From contig WQYQ01000003.1 in NCBI GenBank assembly GCA_009781175.1, positions 62,001-126,000 on the forward strand: a stretch of DNA of 64,000 nucleotides, read 5' to 3'. The translations under genes were made by a program, and so were the position numbers. Each line of letters opens with the position of its first letter. Within the stretch, counting starts at the first letter, position 1. Source of the stretch: Betaproteobacteria bacterium. GTDB taxonomy: Bacteria; Pseudomonadota; Gammaproteobacteria; Burkholderiales; Rhodocyclaceae. The notes beneath the pieces are model-generated. The model saw nothing but the letters and a program-made list of their open reading frames with translations. It was not told where the DNA came from and searched no databases. Below are positions 60,562 through 64,000 of the stretch, piece by piece.

Positions 60562-61317
60562 TCAGAAATGAACGATCGTTTCGGTGAAACTGATGGTGTT
60601 GCGCGCGCCCTGGACGCGCACCAAGATGCGGTAATTAATGCCACCGCTGCCGGGAGGGGCGTTGGAATAACGGCCGCATAACGGATCGGAGTAGTCGCAA
60701 CCGCCGCGAGCTGGTGAGTTGCTGTGCAGGCCGTTGAGCGACGTGGAACACGTGACGGTGTTGTCCTTACTAGGGTCGCCTGCCTTGTTGCACAGGCGCA
60801 GGATCACGTAGGTGGCCGTGTTGCCGTTGATTTTGTCGGCGACGCTGAACGGCTGAATGATGCAGCTTGCGAACGAACCGGGGCTGGCCGAGGCGCAGCT
60901 ATCCTTGTCCCAGTCGATCAACTGGCGCGCCGCGTTCGTGGGAAAACCGCGCCCGGTTACATCGAGCGGGCCCAGCGAGGAGGGGGCGCCGACGGGGTCG
61001 CTGGGGCTGTACTCGAAGCTGCTTGCGAAGTAGCCGCTGGTGGGGTTGTCGTTGTTTAGGGGCACGGCGGAGTCCGCGTTGGCGGTGGTGAGCCAGGCGA
61101 TCGCTTCGCGCGTGGCCTGGTCGGCGGCGGCGGTCGCGTCCTGCTTGAAACCGATATTGCCCAGCGTCATCGTGCCGGTGTCCACCGAGCGCACGAGCGC
61201 CAGCGTGGTCAGTAGCAGCGCCACCAGCGCGAGCAGCGCGAACAATAGCGATACGCCGCGCTGGCGGTGCGCGGAGCGGGGCCGATGGGAAGGGACGGCA
61301 GGGATGTGCTTGTGCAT
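60562..61317 (-). CDS. pilX: Minor pilin-associated protein PilX
   Basis: PilX-type protein of 251 aa: short basic leader, QRGVSLLFALLALVALLLTTLALVRS hydrophobic helix without the Glu of classical pilins, then a soluble Cys-containing domain. PilX family proteins promote pilus assembly in the minor-pilin tip complex. Position between pilW and pilY1 supports the name. Confidence 0.88.
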   Translation of the reverse strand: MHKHIPAVPSHRPRSAHRQRGVSLLFALLALVALLLTTLALVRSVDTGTMTLGNIGFKQDATAAADQATREAIAWLTTANADSAVPLNNDNPTSGYFASSFEYSPSDPVGAPSSLGPLDVTGRGFPTNAARQLIDWDKDSCASASPGSFASCIIQPFSVADKINGNTATYVILRLCNKAGDPSKDNTVTCSTSLNGLHSNSPARGGCDYSDPLCGRYSNAPPGSGGINYRILVRVQGARNTISFTETIVHF

Positions 61318-61326
61318 GTCGATACC

Positions 61327-62445
61327 TCAGGGGGCGGCGGGAGCGGAGGCGGCGGCGCTTCCGTCATTCCACAGCATGTTGCGCAGTGGCACGATGGTGT
61401 CGTAAATCTTGTAGCGGTAGTGTTGCCAGTCGGGGACGTGCGCAACCGACAGGGTGAAGGTCTGGTTGCCAATCTGCCAGGTGGGCGCGGCCAGGGTCAC
61501 TTCGTCTTTCTCGTACTGGGTGCTGCGCCCCACGACCGCGATACGCACCGCAAGTACTTGCTTCCAACCTGCGTTTGTGGTTGGGGTGGCGAGGTCGTAG
61601 GTGTCGATGATTCCGTCGCCATTCATATCTTTGCCGTACCGGGCTTGCAGGCTGACGATCTGTGGGTAGAGATCCTGTGCGCCGCTCCACGCGCCGGTGG
61701 ACAAGAGTTCGTTCATTTGCAGATTGTCCTCCGCGCTGACCGAGTAGACGCGCAGCACCATCGCACCCAGGTTGAGCAGGTAGCTGCTGGTAGCCGAGCC
61801 ATCGCCGGTGTACTGCGCCGAGGTGGGCAAGGGCAGGTTCTGATTCCAGGTGTTTTGTAAATCAAATGGCACGCTGGTGAGCATCAGCGGGTTCGCTGGA
61901 GTGGCGGCGACGCTGAATAGCGTGCACCACAACTCGGGGGCCGGGTTACCGTCCCAGTAGTTCAGTGGCGGCACCGCGACCACCAGATCGCCTGCCCTGA
62001 CGCCGAGCGACGAATAAACGGGGAACTGTGGTGGGGTGGTCTTGACTGTCGCCGTGAGTGGCATCGGCGCGGAGGAGTTGGCGGTATTGCCCTGAAGGAT
62101 CGTGATCGTTTGCGTACCGTTCCCGCCGTCTGCGATGACGACCGGTGCGAGCGAGAAGTTGAGGCCCGCGATGCCGCTGCGGACCGGACAGCCTAGCGCC
62201 TCCGGATTCGAGGTCGCGCCGTAGCCGGCCTGCTGAATGTCGCGTTGCAGCGTGAACAGCGCGAGCGAAGCGTTGACCTGTGCCTCACTGCCTCCGCTGA
62301 TGGTGCGCGATTTGCCTTCGGCGAGGGTGAGCACCTGCGTAATCACGAGGACCGTCAGCATGCTGAGCAGGAGGCCGACCATCAACTCGATCAGGGTGAA
62401 GCCGCGCTGTGCGTTGCGGCCCATAGGGGGGTGAATGCTCTGCAT
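61327..62445 (-). CDS. pilW: Minor pilin PilW
   Basis: Prepilin-like protein of 372 aa with the processing site RGFTLIELMVGLLLSMLTVL near the N-terminus and a long C-terminal domain (RDIQQAGYGATSNPEALGC...). It belongs to the tip complex. Operon order pilV-pilW-pilX supports assignment. Confidence 0.9.
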   Translation of the reverse strand: MQSIHPPMGRNAQRGFTLIELMVGLLLSMLTVLVITQVLTLAEGKSRTISGGSEAQVNASLALFTLQRDIQQAGYGATSNPEALGCPVRSGIAGLNFSLAPVVIADGGNGTQTITILQGNTANSSAPMPLTATVKTTPPQFPVYSSLGVRAGDLVVAVPPLNYWDGNPAPELWCTLFSVAATPANPLMLTSVPFDLQNTWNQNLPLPTSAQYTGDGSATSSYLLNLGAMVLRVYSVSAEDNLQMNELLSTGAWSGAQDLYPQIVSLQARYGKDMNGDGIIDTYDLATPTTNAGWKQVLAVRIAVVGRSTQYEKDEVTLAAPTWQIGNQTFTLSVAHVPDWQHYRYKIYDTIVPLRNMLWNDGSAAASAPAAP

Positions 62446-62456
62446 TTCAGTGGCTC

Positions 62457-62909
62457 TCAGCTATTCGGGTTCGCCATGACGGTGGTGTGCGTGACGTACT
62501 GGTGGGGTTCGCCATTGGGCGGCGTCCATGTGATGACGACCGCGACGTCGCCGGTGGTGGCATCGATGGTGAGGGTGCCAGTGCCATTGGGCAGTGAGGC
62601 AGCGACCTTGTCCTGCCACGCCTTGCAACTGCTTATGCCCGCGCAGCCGGCGCCGCTGTAGTTGTTCATGTTGGGGAGGTCCGCCCACAGGCGGGCCACG
62701 CCTTCGCTGGCGAGGTAGGCGGCGTCGGCGCGGAACTTGGCGTCGGTCTGCGCGCGCGTCACCGAGCTTTGCAGGCCGACCAACCCAAGTATGCCGAGCA
62801 TGAAGATGAGCATGGCGACCAGCACTTCGATCAGTGCGATGCCGCGCGCCGCTTTACGGGGTGCGTGTGCGCGGGAAGAGCGAGGGAGGCGGTTCATCAT
62901 GTCGTTCAT
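62457..62909 (-). CDS. pilV: Minor pilin PilV
   Basis: Type IV prepilin-like protein of 150 aa: ARGIALIEVLVAMLIFMLGILG is the N-terminal pilin helix, with I-A replacing the usual F-T. Typical PilV continues as LGLVGLQSSVTRAQTDAKFRADA. Start taken at 62909 because it overlaps the fimT stop as ATGA. Confidence 0.87.
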   Translation of the reverse strand: MNDMMNRLPRSSRAHAPRKAARGIALIEVLVAMLIFMLGILGLVGLQSSVTRAQTDAKFRADAAYLASEGVARLWADLPNMNNYSGAGCAGISSCKAWQDKVAASLPNGTGTLTIDATTGDVAVVITWTPPNGEPHQYVTHTTVMANPNS

Positions 62910-63523
62910 CCGCATATACGTGGATCGTTTGCGTTGGTCACGCGGGGATCGCAGAGGCGTACCCGGCCGACATTGGAGATTTCCAGCCGCAGCGCGACGT
63001 AGTTGGTGGCGCCGGACACGCCGGTGACGTCGATGCGGGTGATGGCGGACGTTCCGGATGCGGGGCGGCCAAAGCCGTTGAAGGTGATGCTCGTGGGGGG
63101 CGCGCTGCTGACCAAAGACATGTGGGGGCCGTTGCTGGCGTTGACCAAAAGCCGGCTGGTGGCGCTGCCAGCGGCGTAGCCGGTGACGATGCGCGGGGCA
63201 GTGGTGGGCGAGGGGGCCGCGCTGCACTTGCCGGTGGGATCGTCGACGCTGACGATCCACGAGGGGCTGTTGGGTGCGAGCGCGCAGGTATTGTCGAGCA
63301 CGCCCGGGTCGCTCAGGCTGACCAGGTGGAACGAGACGTTCTGGTTACGCCGCACCGCTTCGTTGCGCGCGGTTTCGATGCCGATTTGGATCGACTGCGC
63401 TGCGTTGCGGATGCGGGTGTTGTCGACCCAGCTTGCTACGGAGGGCATGGCCATCATCAGAATCAGGCCGAAGATGGCCAGGGTTACGACCATCTCGATG
63501 AGGGTGAAGCCGCGTTGTCGCAT
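62906..63523 (-). CDS. fimT: Minor pseudopilin FimT/GspH
   Basis: Pseudopilin of 205 aa starting MRQRGFTLIEMVVTLAIFGL, with the FimT/GspH C-terminal domain (TARNEAVRRNQNVSFHLV, NGFGRPASGTSAI). FimT proteins assist pilus biogenesis and in some species DNA uptake. It leads the fimT-pilVWX-pilY1 set. Confidence 0.88.
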   Translation of the reverse strand: MRQRGFTLIEMVVTLAIFGLILMMAMPSVASWVDNTRIRNAAQSIQIGIETARNEAVRRNQNVSFHLVSLSDPGVLDNTCALAPNSPSWIVSVDDPTGKCSAAPSPTTAPRIVTGYAAGSATSRLLVNASNGPHMSLVSSAPPTSITFNGFGRPASGTSAITRIDVTGVSGATNYVALRLEISNVGRVRLCDPRVTNANDPRICG

Positions 63524-63546
63524 GTTTCCGTTCCCCTTCTGCGCGT

Positions 63547-64000
63547 TTAGCAGGTGGCGCTCTTGGTCAGCCAGCACGACGCATTGACCGTTTGTCCCTT
63601 GAACTGGGTGGTTTTGCGATTGCCGTCCTGGTCGATGGTGAAGACGTGGCCTGTGGCTGATCCGCTGCTGCCGGTGGCGGCGATGATGAAGCCTTGTCCG
63701 CCGCTATTGAGCGTGCAGGCGTAGTTGAAAAATTGGGTGGCAGTGAACGCGTTCCACTTGCTCGCGGTCGCGTCGTCGGCGCAGGCGGCATTACCGTAAT
63801 TGCGGTTGTCCTGATAGAACTGCTCCATCTTGGTGCGGAAGTCGGACAGTTGGTTGAAGGCTTCGACGATCTGGCCGCGGCGGATGTAGTCGTTGTAACT
63901 GGGCAGCGCGATCGCTGTGAGGATGCCGATAACGGCCACCACGATCATCAGTTCGATCAGTGTAAAGCCCTGCTGTTGTTGTCCGCGCGTGAAAGTCGGT
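63547..64000 (-). CDS. pilE: Type IV pilin, PilE-like (5' part outside window)
   Basis: Pilin of at least 150 aa, running off the window edge: QQQQGFTLIELMIVVAVIGI is the prepilin cleavage site and helix, followed by SYNDYIRRGQIVEAFNQLSDFRTKMEQFY and a C-terminal disulfide region (FNYACTL...NASCWLTKSATC). The first few codons are beyond base 64000. Here the pilE-like gene precedes fimT, whereas in many species it ends the operon. Confidence 0.88.
   Translation of the reverse strand, partial: PTFTRGQQQQGFTLIELMIVVAVIGILTAIALPSYNDYIRRGQIVEAFNQLSDFRTKMEQFYQDNRNYGNAACADDATASKWNAFTATQFFNYACTLNSGGQGFIIAATGSSGSATGHVFTIDQDGNRKTTQFKGQTVNASCWLTKSATC

Overview
The window looks like chromosome of a high-GC betaproteobacterium. 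A Rhodocyclales- or Sterolibacteriaceae-like respiratory aromatic degrader is my best inference. The evidence is a complete System I cytochrome c maturation operon, a Burkholderiales/Rhodocyclales-type porin, NapC-type and pentaheme cytochromes, a Tat-exported molybdoenzyme, protocatechuate 4,5-cleavage genes and a type IV pilus minor-pilin operon. No rRNA, tRNA, CRISPR array, phage or complete transposase gene was recognised.

Layout. 0-9.9 kb: flavin-reductase-like protein, TacAT-type and RelE/ParE-type toxin-antitoxin pairs, rsgA, a Ste24-type protease, orn, a seven-bladed propeller lipoprotein, a GT39/ArnT-like glycosyltransferase, rpmE and a thioredoxin-fold protein. 10-18.4 kb: aromatic aminotransferase divergent from a four-gene 2-oxoacid:acceptor oxidoreductase whose last gene fuses a GltD-like flavoprotein to a ferredoxin; then uvrB. 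18.4-33.2 kb: a catabolic island with an IclR regulator, a phthalate-type Rieske oxygenase, SDR, reductase, MFS transporter, porin and LysR, followed by ligJ-ligK-ligI-ligC-AKR-ligA-ligB. Aromatic acid would be taken up, hydroxylated to protocatechuate, ring-opened by LigAB, oxidised by LigC, hydrolysed by LigI, hydrated by LigJ and split by LigK to pyruvate and oxaloacetate.

33.5-43 kb: tetraheme NapC/NirT-type cytochrome, ccmABCDEFGHI, and a polar amino-acid ABC transporter. 43.3-51 kb: two small secreted proteins (one Met-rich and repetitive), then a pentaheme cytochrome, molybdoenzyme, four-cluster Fe-S protein, TorD chaperone and polyferredoxin, which look like one respiratory module of unknown substrate; then a DUF3617 protein between two REP-like sequences. 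51-57 kb: trpDCF, aceB, LysR, VapBC. 57-64 kb: pilY1, pilX, pilW, pilV, fimT and a truncated pilE-like gene, all on the minus strand.

The most unusual content is non-coding. (1) A family of about 110-125 nt structured elements (three full copies, one partial) has covarying hairpins. In three of four copies its 5' edge supplies the stop codon of the preceding gene; the partial copy closes both convergent genes vapC and pilY1. The architecture recalls orphan HEARO/omega-RNA elements, but this is not proven and no IscB/TnpB gene is present. (2) A duplicated 77-bp control region with covarying palindromes precedes both the Rieske gene and the lig operon. (3) There are two MITE-like/inverted-repeat families; one ends a few bases before the uvrB and torD start codons. 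(4) The molybdoenzyme has His where the third Cys ligand of its [4Fe-4S] cluster is expected.
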